Assembly: GCF_016056305.1 (NCBI RefSeq)
Contig: NZ_JAECZC010000018.1
Span: forward strand, 44,041-108,040
Reading direction: 5' to 3'
DNA length: 64,000 bases
Source of the DNA: Amazonocrinis nigriterrae CENA67
Lineage (GTDB): Bacteria; Cyanobacteriota; Cyanobacteriia; Cyanobacteriales; Nostocaceae
The first letter of the stretch is position 1; every line of letters begins with the position of its first letter. The position numbers were made by a program, and so were the translations under genes. The notes under the pieces are model-generated. The model was not told the DNA's origin. It made no database searches and was given only the letters and a program-made list of their open reading frames with translations. This document shows, piece after piece, positions 25,746 through 34,972 of the stretch.

Positions 25746-27206
25746 ATGCTGTCCTTACCTACCACAGATTTACCAGAAATTATTGATGGCTTGCCAAATA
25801 TTACTGGATACGAGAAAGAAGTTCTTGCTGTCGTCAACCATGATGAACCTATATTCTTACCCTCCACCAATATTAAGTTAGAGGATGTGAAGGCAGTATT
25901 TGCGATCGCTTTGCACATGCATCAACCAACTATACCTGCTGGACATGATGGTTCACTCATTAGCAATCTGCAATATATGTTTGAACATCCTCATGAAGGA
26001 GATAACCACAACGCAGGGCCATTTGCATACTGTTACAGCCGCATGGGGGACTTTATTCCCGAACTCGTAAATCAAGGCTGCAACCCCCGTGTGATGTTGG
26101 ATTATTCTGGCAATCTTTTGTGGGGACTCAGGCAAATGGGACGCAACGACATCATAGATAACCTTAAACGTATCACTTGCGATTCTACCTATCAACCTTA
26201 TGTCGAGTGGTTGGGTACAATGTGGAGTCATGCAGTTGTGCCTTCGACGCCCATACCAGATATTAAATTGCATATCTTAGCATGGCAACACCATTTTGCA
26301 GCTATGTTTGGTTGGTCAGCATTGGCGCGAGTTAAAGGGTTTTCTCCACCAGAAATGCATTTACCAAATCACCCTGATACTTTATTTGAATTTGTCAAAG
26401 CGCTCAAAGAATGTGGATATCGCTGGCTACTTGTACAGGAACATTCTGTAGAAACAATTAACGGTGAATCTCTAACTTACAGACATTTACCACATCGTTT
26501 AATTGCTCGTAATTCCCAAGGTGAAACAATTAGCATCACAGCCTTGATTAAAACTCAAGGTTCAGATACTAAATTAGTTGGTCAAATGCAGCCTTATTAT
26601 GAAGCTAAAACTCTATCAAAACAAAAATTAGGTAGTGTATTTGTACCACCAATAGTCAGCCAAATTGGAGATGGTGAAAATGGTGGCGTCATGATGAATG
26701 AATTTCCTCAAGCTTTCAAACAAGCTTGGTGGGATATGGTGCATCATGGAGGAGGGAAATCTGGCGTTGTCGGAATGTGTGGTACAGAATATTTAGAATT
26801 AATAGAAGCTGCTGGTTGTAAGCCTGAAGATTATCCAACTTGCCAGCCAGTAGGGCAACATCAACTTTGGCAGCGAGTTTCACCTGAAAATTCTCAACCT
26901 GAAGCTGTAGAGAAAGCCATTCAAGAATTAAAGCAAATTAATCCCAATTTTCATATGGATGGAGCTTCATGGACGAATCATATTAGTTGGGTACAAGGAT
27001 ATAAAAATGTTTTATCACCAATGAATAAACTCAGTAATTTATTTCATCAACAAGTTGATAATTTACTGGCCACTAATTCATCTGAATACCGCAATTTACT
27101 ATTACATAATCTTTTGCTGCAAACAAGCTGTTTTCGTTATTGGGGACAAGGCACTTGGACGGAATACGCACGAGAAATTTACCAACGTGGCGAAAAATTG
27201 CTGTAA
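25746..27206 (+). CDS. Glycoside hydrolase family 57 protein
   Basis: A 486-residue protein of the GH57 (alpha-amylase/4-alpha-glucanotransferase-like) barrel family. The N-terminal motif is AIALHMHQPTIPAGHDG, the His strand typical of GH57. Further blocks are MLDYSGNLLWGLRQMG, WSHAVVPSTP, the glutamate block GFSPPEMHLPNHPD (candidate nucleophile) and IGDGENGGVMMNEFPQAF (candidate acid Asp). The reaction is probably on alpha-1,4 glucans or related sugars, in the cytoplasm; the exact activity is not determined. It is a single gene on the plus strand. The C-terminal third is helical. Confidence 0.85.
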   Translation: MLSLPTTDLPEIIDGLPNITGYEKEVLAVVNHDEPIFLPSTNIKLEDVKAVFAIALHMHQPTIPAGHDGSLISNLQYMFEHPHEGDNHNAGPFAYCYSRMGDFIPELVNQGCNPRVMLDYSGNLLWGLRQMGRNDIIDNLKRITCDSTYQPYVEWLGTMWSHAVVPSTPIPDIKLHILAWQHHFAAMFGWSALARVKGFSPPEMHLPNHPDTLFEFVKALKECGYRWLLVQEHSVETINGESLTYRHLPHRLIARNSQGETISITALIKTQGSDTKLVGQMQPYYEAKTLSKQKLGSVFVPPIVSQIGDGENGGVMMNEFPQAFKQAWWDMVHHGGGKSGVVGMCGTEYLELIEAAGCKPEDYPTCQPVGQHQLWQRVSPENSQPEAVEKAIQELKQINPNFHMDGASWTNHISWVQGYKNVLSPMNKLSNLFHQQVDNLLATNSSEYRNLLLHNLLLQTSCFRYWGQGTWTEYAREIYQRGEKLL

Positions 27207-27507
27207 GAGATTATTTATAAAGTTACTATTAAGTAGTAGCGCGACCGGGCTAAAATAGTGCATTAGATGTAGCAGAAAACGTTGATATACCTCAATTTCC
27301 TCAAAAATCTATTGCATTAATTTAGCCTTGCCACGCCACTACAGTTCTGTTATCAGTCATCAGTCATCATTAGACCTCTTGCAAAAGTCGTTCTTAGCGC
27401 TCTTTTCTTTGCGTCTACCCTGCGGGAACGCCTGACGGCGAATGCGACTTTGGGTGAGCCAAAAAAAGATTTATGCAAGAAGTCTATTCAACAGCCTTAT
27501 TTTGTCT
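27207..27507. other. 301-base spacer with a MITE-like element
   Basis: It contains ATCAGTC heptamers (about 27352-27370) directly followed by the 116-bp inverted-repeat element at 27371-27486. Both flanking genes end here (convergent). No gene was seen. Confidence 0.6.
27371..27486. repeat. MITE-like element with 13-bp terminal inverted repeats
   Basis: The left end TAGACCTCTTGCA (27371-27383) pairs with the right end TGCAAGAAGTCTA (27474-27486), 12 of 13 positions. Inside, AAAGTCG and CGACTTT form a second stem, so the RNA or single strand could fold. A solo end (TAGACTTCTTGCA) is present near 57225. No target-site duplication is obvious. Confidence 0.7.
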
Positions 27508-28614
27508 CTACAAACCAAGTTCACCAAATACCTCTGGAGAAAACATTTGGCATAATGATTGGAAATATGGCATTAAAGCATTAGCTTGTAGAGGAGTTAG
27601 ACGAGCGTTGATTTCTTGCCCTAGCAAATTTAGCATATGGCGAATTAGTTCCCATTGTACTTTTAATGGTGGATAAAGCATTACACATAAGGGAAATAAC
27701 TCTTGTTGAACAGCAACAATGCTTCCTTCTAAAGCACATACCCACAAATATACTTGAAACATCTCTACATCTCGAATGCTAGAGATTTTAACTAATGAAT
27801 CACTCAAATTACCAGATATAGAATGATAATTTGGATAATGTTCAATTACATTTTGACAAATGTTCTTAGCAATTTCTGTACTAACTAACAATAGCTCTCG
27901 TACTGCTGATAAAACTGTTGAATTATAATCATGGTTAGCCGCTGCATCATAAGCACGTTGCAGTGGCATATATAGATGGTCATCAATCACTTTAAAATAT
28001 GCACCAACCAGCGATCGCTCTACAGACTCAAGGGGTTGTGTGAGCAGTTGGCTAGTATAATGAAACTGCATATTCACAAAGCCAATAACTCTAGGGTCAA
28101 CATTTGTATATTTCTTTCTTATTGCTCCTATATCTGCACCAATTACCCTTACCAATTGATTAGGAGCCGCTTGTTCGGTGTAAACTTCTAATGCTTTTTC
28201 ATCAAGTAAATTATCTTTCTGAGATAGCTTCATTACAAAAGATAAGGGACGCAATGCTGCTTGCTGGGTATATACATCCAAAGCTTTTTGGTAAATCTTA
28301 AAAGAATCTGCCGCAATTTCCCACGGATCAATCATACTAGGGTCTATGCGATGTCGCTTGAGTTGAGCCGATAGCAGCGCCTCTGTTTTGTTCCAAGCTA
28401 TGGCACTAACACTCCGTAAAGATCCCATGATTTTTTGAGCAGTTCTCTCTCGTCCTTGTTGTGATACTATCTCTGACAAATTCAGCCTGTCATAACTCTC
28501 TTTATCGCTAGTATCAACCTGGAGGTTCTGTAAATATTTTTTAGCCCATTGCTGTGCTAAACATTCAACATCTCTGTGATTTTCTATATCTGAAACCTCT
28601 TGCATCGCAGACAT
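27508..28614 (-). CDS. Unrecognised helical protein
   Basis: A 368-residue protein I do not recognise. It has no signal peptide or membrane helix. Predicted mostly alpha-helical, with amphipathic repeats such as RPLSFVMKLSQKDNLLDEKA and ANHDYNSTVLSAVRELLLVS. A short internal near-duplication is visible: KALDVYTQQAALRPLSFVMK and KALEVYTEQAAPNQLVRVIG (about 108-155), two related ~40-residue units. It lies 237 bases downstream of the CBS-histidine kinase on the same strand, so a link to that signalling pathway is possible but not shown. Confidence 0.65.
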   Translation of the reverse strand: MSAMQEVSDIENHRDVECLAQQWAKKYLQNLQVDTSDKESYDRLNLSEIVSQQGRERTAQKIMGSLRSVSAIAWNKTEALLSAQLKRHRIDPSMIDPWEIAADSFKIYQKALDVYTQQAALRPLSFVMKLSQKDNLLDEKALEVYTEQAAPNQLVRVIGADIGAIRKKYTNVDPRVIGFVNMQFHYTSQLLTQPLESVERSLVGAYFKVIDDHLYMPLQRAYDAAANHDYNSTVLSAVRELLLVSTEIAKNICQNVIEHYPNYHSISGNLSDSLVKISSIRDVEMFQVYLWVCALEGSIVAVQQELFPLCVMLYPPLKVQWELIRHMLNLLGQEINARLTPLQANALMPYFQSLCQMFSPEVFGELGL

Positions 28615-28851
28615 TATTTATTACCTTAGTACTGTCTAGCAAATCTTGCATACCTTAATTATTTATAATAAGCCAATTATTTGAAAAAAAATAACTTTAA
28701 ATTAACTTTATGGAAAACCTTGAAATATCTAAATTTTTACTAAAATGCAAATATTTAATTATCAGTATATTTCAGATTGCCAAAAGCTAAAAAAATATAT
28801 ATGTGAAGATTAGCTAAATATTAAAGATGTAGACTAGATGTTTATACTGAA

Positions 28852-30210
28852 TCATACCAAAGGCAATAGGATTTCAAATTCTGTGCCTATACCCAGTTGT
28901 GAATTTAAATTTAATTTACCGCCATGCCTTGCAGTTATTATTCGATAGCTGACTGCCAAACTAGTTTCTTTATCAGCTCGTTTTTCTACAGAGAAAGATT
29001 CTAGGATTTGCTGTTGAGATGCATGAGACATCCCTGAACCATTATCAGCAATGCAAATGGAAACCCAGCGGGAATCTGGTGCATTTGGTCTGGTTGCTTC
29101 TTGAGAAATTACTAATGTCGTAATTTTAATTCTAGGTTTATCAGCAGTTTTAGTAGATTCTGGGTGAAGTTGCTGTCGTGCGGCTTCATCAAGTAAAGTA
29201 TCAGTAGCTTGAATCAAAATATTCATAAATACTTGGTTTAATTGCCCCATAAAACAAGAGACTGGTGGCAATTTACCATAATTTTTAATAATTTCAATTT
29301 CTCCTTTCAAACGGCTTTTAATCAAGAGAATAATATTATCTAAACAAGCATGTAAATCTACTGGTTTGGGATAAATTTCATCAATGTGACAGAAATTTTG
29401 TAAACTAGTGACAAGTTTCTTTAACCTTTCTGCACCAGTGCGGATACTGGTAAGCACCTTTGATAAATCTTGTTCTAAAAAATCAAATTCAATTTCTTCT
29501 TTCAGTTGATTGATTGCTTCTGATGTATGAGGTAAGCCTTGTTCGTAAGCTGCTATTAACTTGAGTAAATCTTGGCTGTAATTAGATACATAAGTTAAGT
29601 TACCCCAAATAAACCCCACTGGGTCTAAAATTTCGTGGGCTACTCCATCCACTAACCGCCCCAAATTCGCCATCTTATCATTTTGAATCATTTGAGCTTG
29701 ACTGCGTTCATACCGTACCTGAGTTTCTATTCCTTGAATTTGCCAAGAAGCAAGATTCAAGTCATGCATATCTAATAATTTGTAAGTATTAGCAACTGTT
29801 TGCACTACAATTGGTTCTGCCAACAATTCCGGCGATCGCCTCAGTGTTTGTTGCATCGCTGCCAAAATCGATGTTGTATCAGGAAGCAGCAAAATAGCTG
29901 TCCGCGCATAGTTGTAGAGAACACCCAAATTTTCTTGGTTGAATAATTCTTGTCCATGGGGGCGAATCAGAAATTCCAACAGTCGCCGCCGCGAAATCAT
30001 ACCTATGAATTTTCCATCTTCCATCAGGATTGCGCCCGGTAGCAGTGGGTATTTTTCAAAATAATTAGCAACTTCCGCACCAGTACAACTAATTTCCACA
30101 TGAAAATCGTACATTGGCAGTTCTTGGAGGGTTGATTCCAAACCGAGATCGCGATCGCTACCAAAAGACAAAACCGGCGGTAATATTGAAGAACTAAATT
30201 CTTGTAGCAC
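28852..30210 (-). CDS. Sensor histidine kinase with N-terminal CBS-like domain
   Basis: A 452-residue kinase with no transmembrane helix. Residues about 25-155 form a CBS-pair-like region (GAEVANYFEKYPLLPGAILM, GKFIGMISRRRLLEFL, then an ILPDTTSILAAMQQTL-type second unit), which in other proteins binds adenine nucleotides. A dimerisation helix follows with the phospho-accepting His in LVDGVAHEILDPVGFIWGNL (about residue 193). The C-terminal ATPase has G-boxes SICIADNGSGMS and ITARHGGKLNLNSQLGIGTE. Soluble CBS-kinases are known in cyanobacteria. No response regulator gene is adjacent. Confidence 0.82.
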   Translation of the reverse strand: MLQEFSSSILPPVLSFGSDRDLGLESTLQELPMYDFHVEISCTGAEVANYFEKYPLLPGAILMEDGKFIGMISRRRLLEFLIRPHGQELFNQENLGVLYNYARTAILLLPDTTSILAAMQQTLRRSPELLAEPIVVQTVANTYKLLDMHDLNLASWQIQGIETQVRYERSQAQMIQNDKMANLGRLVDGVAHEILDPVGFIWGNLTYVSNYSQDLLKLIAAYEQGLPHTSEAINQLKEEIEFDFLEQDLSKVLTSIRTGAERLKKLVTSLQNFCHIDEIYPKPVDLHACLDNIILLIKSRLKGEIEIIKNYGKLPPVSCFMGQLNQVFMNILIQATDTLLDEAARQQLHPESTKTADKPRIKITTLVISQEATRPNAPDSRWVSICIADNGSGMSHASQQQILESFSVEKRADKETSLAVSYRIITARHGGKLNLNSQLGIGTEFEILLPLV

Positions 30211-30888
30211 TGTAGACCCTGATGTATAAAAAAACTAAGAAACGGTAACTTAATATTTTAGCCTCTGCCAGCTTGTATGCAAGTCAGAGAAGGAGAAGAT
30301 GGGGAGATGAAGGAGACAATTGATCATTGATGACTGATGACTGATGACTGAAGATAGGGAAAACAACTACTGTTCACTGACAACTGACAACTGACAACTA
30401 ACGATATTTATTTTGCTTTGGGCTTGCAGTTTCAATGTTTTTGTAGTAAAAAACAACCAAAGCTCATATTCAATTTGGCAGAAATAGCTAAAATCATGAA
30501 TGTTAGCAACCAATAGCGATCCCTGGATGTTTAAAAACTATGAACTGTTTGTAAAAATATATCGAAGATAACACACTAGTCTGCCGATTTACAGCGGGTA
30601 TAAATATTATTTAATTGTAAGTCATGCAACTATATGGTTATACCGTTAACATGGAACAATTCTGGCAATCAAACAATCTTCAAAATAGTTATCATCTGTA
30701 GATGCACTTAGGTAAAATAGCAATCCATGACTTGCTGGCGCTGATTAAGGTCTAAGCATGACTACAAACCGAGTACGAATTTGCTGTTTCAATAAAGCTA
30801 AAGTGTCCATACATGCTTTTGATCCCCATTTCGATAGAATGACTAGGCATATACAAAAAACTCTAAAACGCTTTTGACTGCGAGGCCC
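30211..30888. other. 678-base spacer
   Basis: ATCATTG/ATGACTG-type heptamers lie near 30320-30350 and TGACAAC units near 30375-30400. A 39-codon open frame (ATG 30758 to about 30877, MTTNRVRICCFNKAK) is Cys/His-rich but unsupported. A half-site GTTATCATC lies near 30688. Nothing else is recognised. Confidence 0.5.
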
Positions 30889-31944
30889 ATGAATCAACTG
30901 AACAATGGTTTCACTATATTTCTGAGTCTGCTAGTCGAGGCGATGCCGTTTTTGCTTCTGGGAGTTTTATTATCTAGCTTGCTGCTGTTGTTTATCGATG
31001 AGCGCAAACTAGTAGACAGAATGCCCAAGAATCCGCTATTAGGTGCTTTAGTGGGCAGTATGATCGGCTTTTTGTTTCCGGTGTGTGAGTGTGGCAATGT
31101 GCCGGTAGCGCGGCGGTTAATGATGCAGGGCGTACCCACACCTGTGGCAATTGGTTTTTTGCTGGCAGCACCAACGATTAACCCAATTGTGATTTGGGCA
31201 ACTTGGACGGCATTTCGAGATCAGCCAGAAATAGTAGTTCTGCGAGTGGTATTTTCGCTATTAATTGCCACCATTGTTGGTTTTGTTTTCAGTTTTCAAA
31301 AAGATTTAATTCCCATCGTTCAACCTGCGATCGCTCGATATTACAAGTTTAATCCCCCAGCCCAGCTGCAAAACAAACGTCGTGGTAAACATTCCCAAGT
31401 CCAACAGGAAACTAATGCACCCAATTTATTGCAATCGGGGACTTATATTTTAGGAGGAAAAGCAGGTTTACCTACAAAGATGGACGATAATTTATTACAG
31501 GAAAATACTGCTACCTCCAACTACGGTAAACCTTTAGCAGCTAAACTGCGTCTGTTGATGGATAATATCATCCAAGAATTACGCGAATTGGGGGGTGTAA
31601 TGGTTTTAGGAAGTGCGATCGCTGCTGTTATTCAAATCCTAGCTCCCCGTGAATTAATTCTCAGTCTAGGTGCTGGCCCCATTACCTCAATTGTGGTTAT
31701 GTTGATATTAGCAGTAGTGGTGTCAATTTGTTCCACAGTTGATTCTTTCTTTGCTTTATCTTTTGCTTCAGCCTTCAGCAGTGGGTCATTGTTAGCATTT
31801 CTCGTGTTTGGCCCAATGATTGACATCAAAAGTGTGGGATTGATGTTATCTATCTTTAAACCCAGGACTATCTTTTACTTATTTGCATTAGCAGCACAAT
31901 TAACATTTTTGTTTACTCTTTTTTTGAACTTACATGTATTTTGA
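30889..31944 (+). CDS. DUF318-family permease (YraQ/YcgR-like)
   Basis: An integral membrane protein of 351 residues from ATG 30889 (an upstream TTG is less likely). About eight membrane helices flank two copies of a motif. The first carries FPVCECGNVPVARRLMMQG, the Cys-x-Cys-Gly pattern of DUF318 permeases. The second half has CSTVDSFFALSFASAFSSG, and GPMIDIKSVGLML follows. A hydrophilic loop (about 155-215) separates the halves. Family members are two-part permeases for unknown, possibly metal or metalloid, substrates. The next gene encodes the usual TIGR03943 partner, 86 bases downstream, so they form a probable operon. Confidence 0.88.
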   Translation: MNQLNNGFTIFLSLLVEAMPFLLLGVLLSSLLLLFIDERKLVDRMPKNPLLGALVGSMIGFLFPVCECGNVPVARRLMMQGVPTPVAIGFLLAAPTINPIVIWATWTAFRDQPEIVVLRVVFSLLIATIVGFVFSFQKDLIPIVQPAIARYYKFNPPAQLQNKRRGKHSQVQQETNAPNLLQSGTYILGGKAGLPTKMDDNLLQENTATSNYGKPLAAKLRLLMDNIIQELRELGGVMVLGSAIAAVIQILAPRELILSLGAGPITSIVVMLILAVVVSICSTVDSFFALSFASAFSSGSLLAFLVFGPMIDIKSVGLMLSIFKPRTIFYLFALAAQLTFLFTLFLNLHVF

Positions 31945-32030
31945 AAATTGTCAGTTGTTAGTAGTCATCTGTTAGTTGTTCTTGACCACTGACTACTAAA
32001 GACTGACTACTGGCCATTGACCATTTACCA

Positions 32031-32798
32031 ATGACTCCTAAAAATTTGAAACCTAAAATCCCAAATCTTTTACCTTGGCTAGATATCTTAGCAATTACAG
32101 CCTGGGGAATTTTGCTGTTGAGATATTGGCTGACGGGCAAGTTGAATCTGTTGATTCACCCAAATTACTTTTGGTTAGTGATAGTTACTGGAATTAGCTT
32201 AATATTTGTTGGTTTCTTGAAAGCACAAGAACTTTATCGGTGGCGTCGCCGTGATCTTGTGCCAAATACCCAGCATATAAGTTTATTTGCCCCTGGTTGG
32301 GGTAGTGCCTTGCTGTTAAACGCAGCAATTTTGGGTTTCATCATTACACCGCAAGTTTTTGCCAGTGATAAAGCACTCAAGCAAGATGTAAGTGACTTAG
32401 TGGCAAACATACGCATTAAACCCCAAGCATTTCGGGCTTCTGTGCGACCAGAAGAGCGATCGCTTGTAGACTGGGTACGTACACTCAGCGTCTATCCAGA
32501 ACCAGACTCATATACAGGACAAAAAGTCAAAGTTCAGGGATTTGTACTTCATCCACCAGATTTAGCAAAAGAATATTTATTTTTAGCGCGATTTGTCCTA
32601 TCTTGCTGTGCAGCAGACGCGTACCCCGTAGGATTGCCAGTTAAACTACCAAATAATCAACAGCAGTACGCTGCTGATAGTTGGCTGGAAGTCGAAGGAC
32701 AAATGACAACAGAAAATTTAGCAGGTAAACGCCAACTTACCATTGCCGCCACCTCTATCAAAAACATTCCTCAACCGCAGAATCCTTATAGCTATTAG
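32031..32798 (+). CDS. TIGR03943/DUF1980 family membrane partner (YcgQ-like)
   Basis: A 255-residue protein with three N-terminal membrane helices (LAITAWGILLLRYWL, WLVIVTGISLIFVGF, ALLLNAAILGFIITP) and a C-terminal soluble domain. The soluble part has VKVQGFVLHPPDL, then a CC pair in FVLSCCAADAYPVGLPV that could bind metal, and WLEVEGQMTTENLAGKRQL. This is the standard companion of DUF318 permeases in bacteria. The pair's substrate is not known. It is on the plus strand immediately after the permease, with heptamer repeats in the gap. Confidence 0.88.
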   Translation: MTPKNLKPKIPNLLPWLDILAITAWGILLLRYWLTGKLNLLIHPNYFWLVIVTGISLIFVGFLKAQELYRWRRRDLVPNTQHISLFAPGWGSALLLNAAILGFIITPQVFASDKALKQDVSDLVANIRIKPQAFRASVRPEERSLVDWVRTLSVYPEPDSYTGQKVKVQGFVLHPPDLAKEYLFLARFVLSCCAADAYPVGLPVKLPNNQQQYAADSWLEVEGQMTTENLAGKRQLTIAATSIKNIPQPQNPYSY

Positions 32799-33009
32799 TC
32801 AGTTGTCAGTAGTCAATGGCAAAAAATAACTGACAACTGACAACTGACAACTGACCCTTCGGGTGACGCTCGAAGACTCGCTACCGCTGCGCTAACGGCA
32901 GTTGCTTCAAGTCGGCAAAGCCGACGACACTTGCTTCAACGCTCTTAACCCGCGCAACGCAGTGTCTCCCCAACGCACAGCCTCACAACTGACAACTGAC
33001 AACTGACAA
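32799..33009. repeat. Heptamer arrays enclosing repeat fragments and a 41-bp element
   Basis: TCAGTTG units open the region (about 32797-32815) and CAACTGA units follow (about 32828-32860 and 32988-33008). Between them lie GC-rich repeat pieces (GTTGCTTCAAGTCGGCAAAG from about 32900) and the 41-bp element at 32926-32966. Opposed arrays could pair. Confidence 0.7.
32926..32966 (+). repeat. 41-bp covarying hairpin element, copy 3
   Basis: The ends are GACAC / GTGTC rather than GCCAC / GTGGC, a compensated base change in the terminal stem. Inner blocks TTGCTTCAA and CAACGCA are conserved and the centre has CGC / GCG. Length is exactly 41. Confidence 0.7.
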
Positions 33010-34506
33010 ATGACAAAATCTAAAACATTTATTCAACCACTAGATCGTGTAGCGATCGCACTCATGCTGCTGCTGAGTCTGCTGATTGGGTTGATCATAT
33101 TGCAAGGTGATGTCGTCATGGCATCTGTCCGCGATTTTACTTGGCAAAATCAACAAATTGGGGCAGATGATACTTCCTTCACCCTCACCTTTAGCCGCCC
33201 AATGGACACAAAAAGCGTAGAGGAGAATTTGAAAATCGAACCACCTCTAGCAGGTAAAGTCAGTTGGGCAGGGCGACGTATGGTTTATACCCTAATCACA
33301 CCAGCACCCTACGGCACAAATTATAAAGTGCAGTTACAGAAAGCAAAAGATAAGTTTTCTGAACAAGAAGGTAAAAATAGGTTAATACAGCCTTTTACAG
33401 GTAATTTTAGTAGCCGCGATCGCGTTATTACTTATATAGGAGCTGATCGAGAAGACCAAGGAAAATTAGTACTCTACAACTTGACAAAAGAACAAAAAAG
33501 AGTAATTAGCCCCAAAGACCTAATTGTTATGGATTTTAAGCCATTTCCAAAAGGGGATAAAATCTTATTTTCTGCTCGCAACTCAAACAGCCAAGACTTA
33601 CTTTCAGCCCAGTTGTACACAGCCACAACAGGCGTTCCTGTTCAATCTGGAACACAACCAGAACCAGCAGGCAGAATAGACCTGATTTTAGATAATAAAG
33701 ACTATCAAAACCTGAAATTTGACTTATCCCCAGATGGAGAAACTATTGTTATCCAACGGGGAAATAAAGCTAATCCTGGTGACTTTGGCTTGTGGTTTAT
33801 GCCAGCAACCAGCGACAAATCAGGCAAAAATACTGTTCCTCAACGTCTGAAAAGTCAACCAGGGGGAGACTTTATGATTACTCCCGATAGTAAGGCTGTA
33901 GCAGTTGCCCAAGGGCAAGGAGCAGCAATACTTCCACTACAAGGCGACGCCAATAAACCCCTAGATTTTCTACCGCAGTTTGGGCTAGTGCAAGCTTTCT
34001 CTAAAGACGGCTCCCAAGCGGCAATGGTCAAGTTTAATACAGATTACACACGAGATTTGTTTTTAGTGACCAACCAAGGCATCCAAAAGCAACTATTAAA
34101 AACAACAGGCTCCATTATCGACTGCCAATTTGATCCCGCCTTACCTACCCTCTACTGCTTGCTGACACAATTAATGTCCAAAGCAGAATACGTAGAACAA
34201 CCCTATTTAGTGGCAATTAACCTCAAAACTGGAGAACAAAAACCTCTACTGTTACTACCCATCGACCAGCGGAATGTGCAAATGAGCTTATCGCCCGATG
34301 GTTTGGGCTTATTATTTGACCAAATAATGGCACAAACAAATGATACTGCATCATCTGCAAACCCATTAACAACCGATGACGGAGAAGCGATCGCTAGTAG
34401 TAGCCTCTGGTTAATGCCTGTATTGCCTATTTCTGACACTGCCATTAACACAATTAAACCAGAAAAGCTTCCTCTAGTTGGATTCCATCCCCGTTGGCTG
34501 CCTTAA
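33010..34506 (+). CDS. Membrane-anchored protein with Ig-like and beta-propeller regions
   Basis: A 498-residue protein. One N-terminal helix (VAIALMLLLSLLIGLIIL, about 14-31) anchors it, leaving the rest outside the cytoplasm. Residues about 40-125 form a bacterial Ig-like domain (SFTLTFSRPMDTKSVEENLK, YTLITPAPYGTNYKV). The remainder shows repeated propeller-type strands (KFDLSPDGETIVIQRG, MITPDSKAVAVAQG, MSLSPDGLGLLFDQ), similar to TolB/WD-like blades. No catalytic motif is seen. Function unknown; a scaffold or cell-surface role is a guess from architecture. Transcribed with nothing obvious, after a repeat-rich gap. Confidence 0.75.
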   Translation: MTKSKTFIQPLDRVAIALMLLLSLLIGLIILQGDVVMASVRDFTWQNQQIGADDTSFTLTFSRPMDTKSVEENLKIEPPLAGKVSWAGRRMVYTLITPAPYGTNYKVQLQKAKDKFSEQEGKNRLIQPFTGNFSSRDRVITYIGADREDQGKLVLYNLTKEQKRVISPKDLIVMDFKPFPKGDKILFSARNSNSQDLLSAQLYTATTGVPVQSGTQPEPAGRIDLILDNKDYQNLKFDLSPDGETIVIQRGNKANPGDFGLWFMPATSDKSGKNTVPQRLKSQPGGDFMITPDSKAVAVAQGQGAAILPLQGDANKPLDFLPQFGLVQAFSKDGSQAAMVKFNTDYTRDLFLVTNQGIQKQLLKTTGSIIDCQFDPALPTLYCLLTQLMSKAEYVEQPYLVAINLKTGEQKPLLLLPIDQRNVQMSLSPDGLGLLFDQIMAQTNDTASSANPLTTDDGEAIASSSLWLMPVLPISDTAINTIKPEKLPLVGFHPRWLP

Positions 34507-34972
34507 AAGAGTCAGGAGTTAGTTGTCAGTTGTCAGTTGTCATTTGTTAAGACTCTCCCCAATGCCCCATGCCCAATTCCCAATTCCCAAAATTAGTTTT
34601 TTTTAGAGCAAAGTGTTTGTTAAATTGTATACGGTGCTAATATTTCTCTAGCGCGTTAATTAAAATCAGGAAGCCACTACCAAATAAATGTTTACCAAAG
34701 CAAAGCTGGATAAAACCTTTGCTTGGCATATGTACTAAAGCCTGCACCTTGGTAGCATTTGAACTAAAAACCCCCGCCATTCCTCAGGTTGACGGGGGAT
34801 AACATCATAATGTTATAACGTCATCAGGTCTAGATGCAAAATGGGGAACACTGACTGATTACTCATGTTTAGGGAGAGTCCAACTTGGCTTCTAGAGTAA
34901 ACCCTGATCGGACACATCAACAATACTCAAGCTAGCACTGCTAGACATTTTTAAGTGGGTGGGTCAAGAGTG
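34507..34972. other. 466-base spacer
   Basis: It begins with TCAGTTG and CCCAATT heptamers (34510-34595), then AT-rich DNA, and holds a GC hairpin at 34771-34798. The rest, up to the coiled-coil gene, has no supported feature. Confidence 0.55.
34771..34798. repeat. CCCCCG / CGGGGG hairpin
   Basis: CCCCCG (34771-34776) pairs with CGGGGG (34793-34798), preceded by an A-run. It resembles the end hairpins seen in IS200/IS605-type elements or a short terminator, but no transposase is nearby and no T-run follows. Confidence 0.4.

Noticed and set aside
32799-33009. Possible CRISPR array
   Set aside because: The repeats are 7-base tandem units without spacers. No cas genes are in the window.
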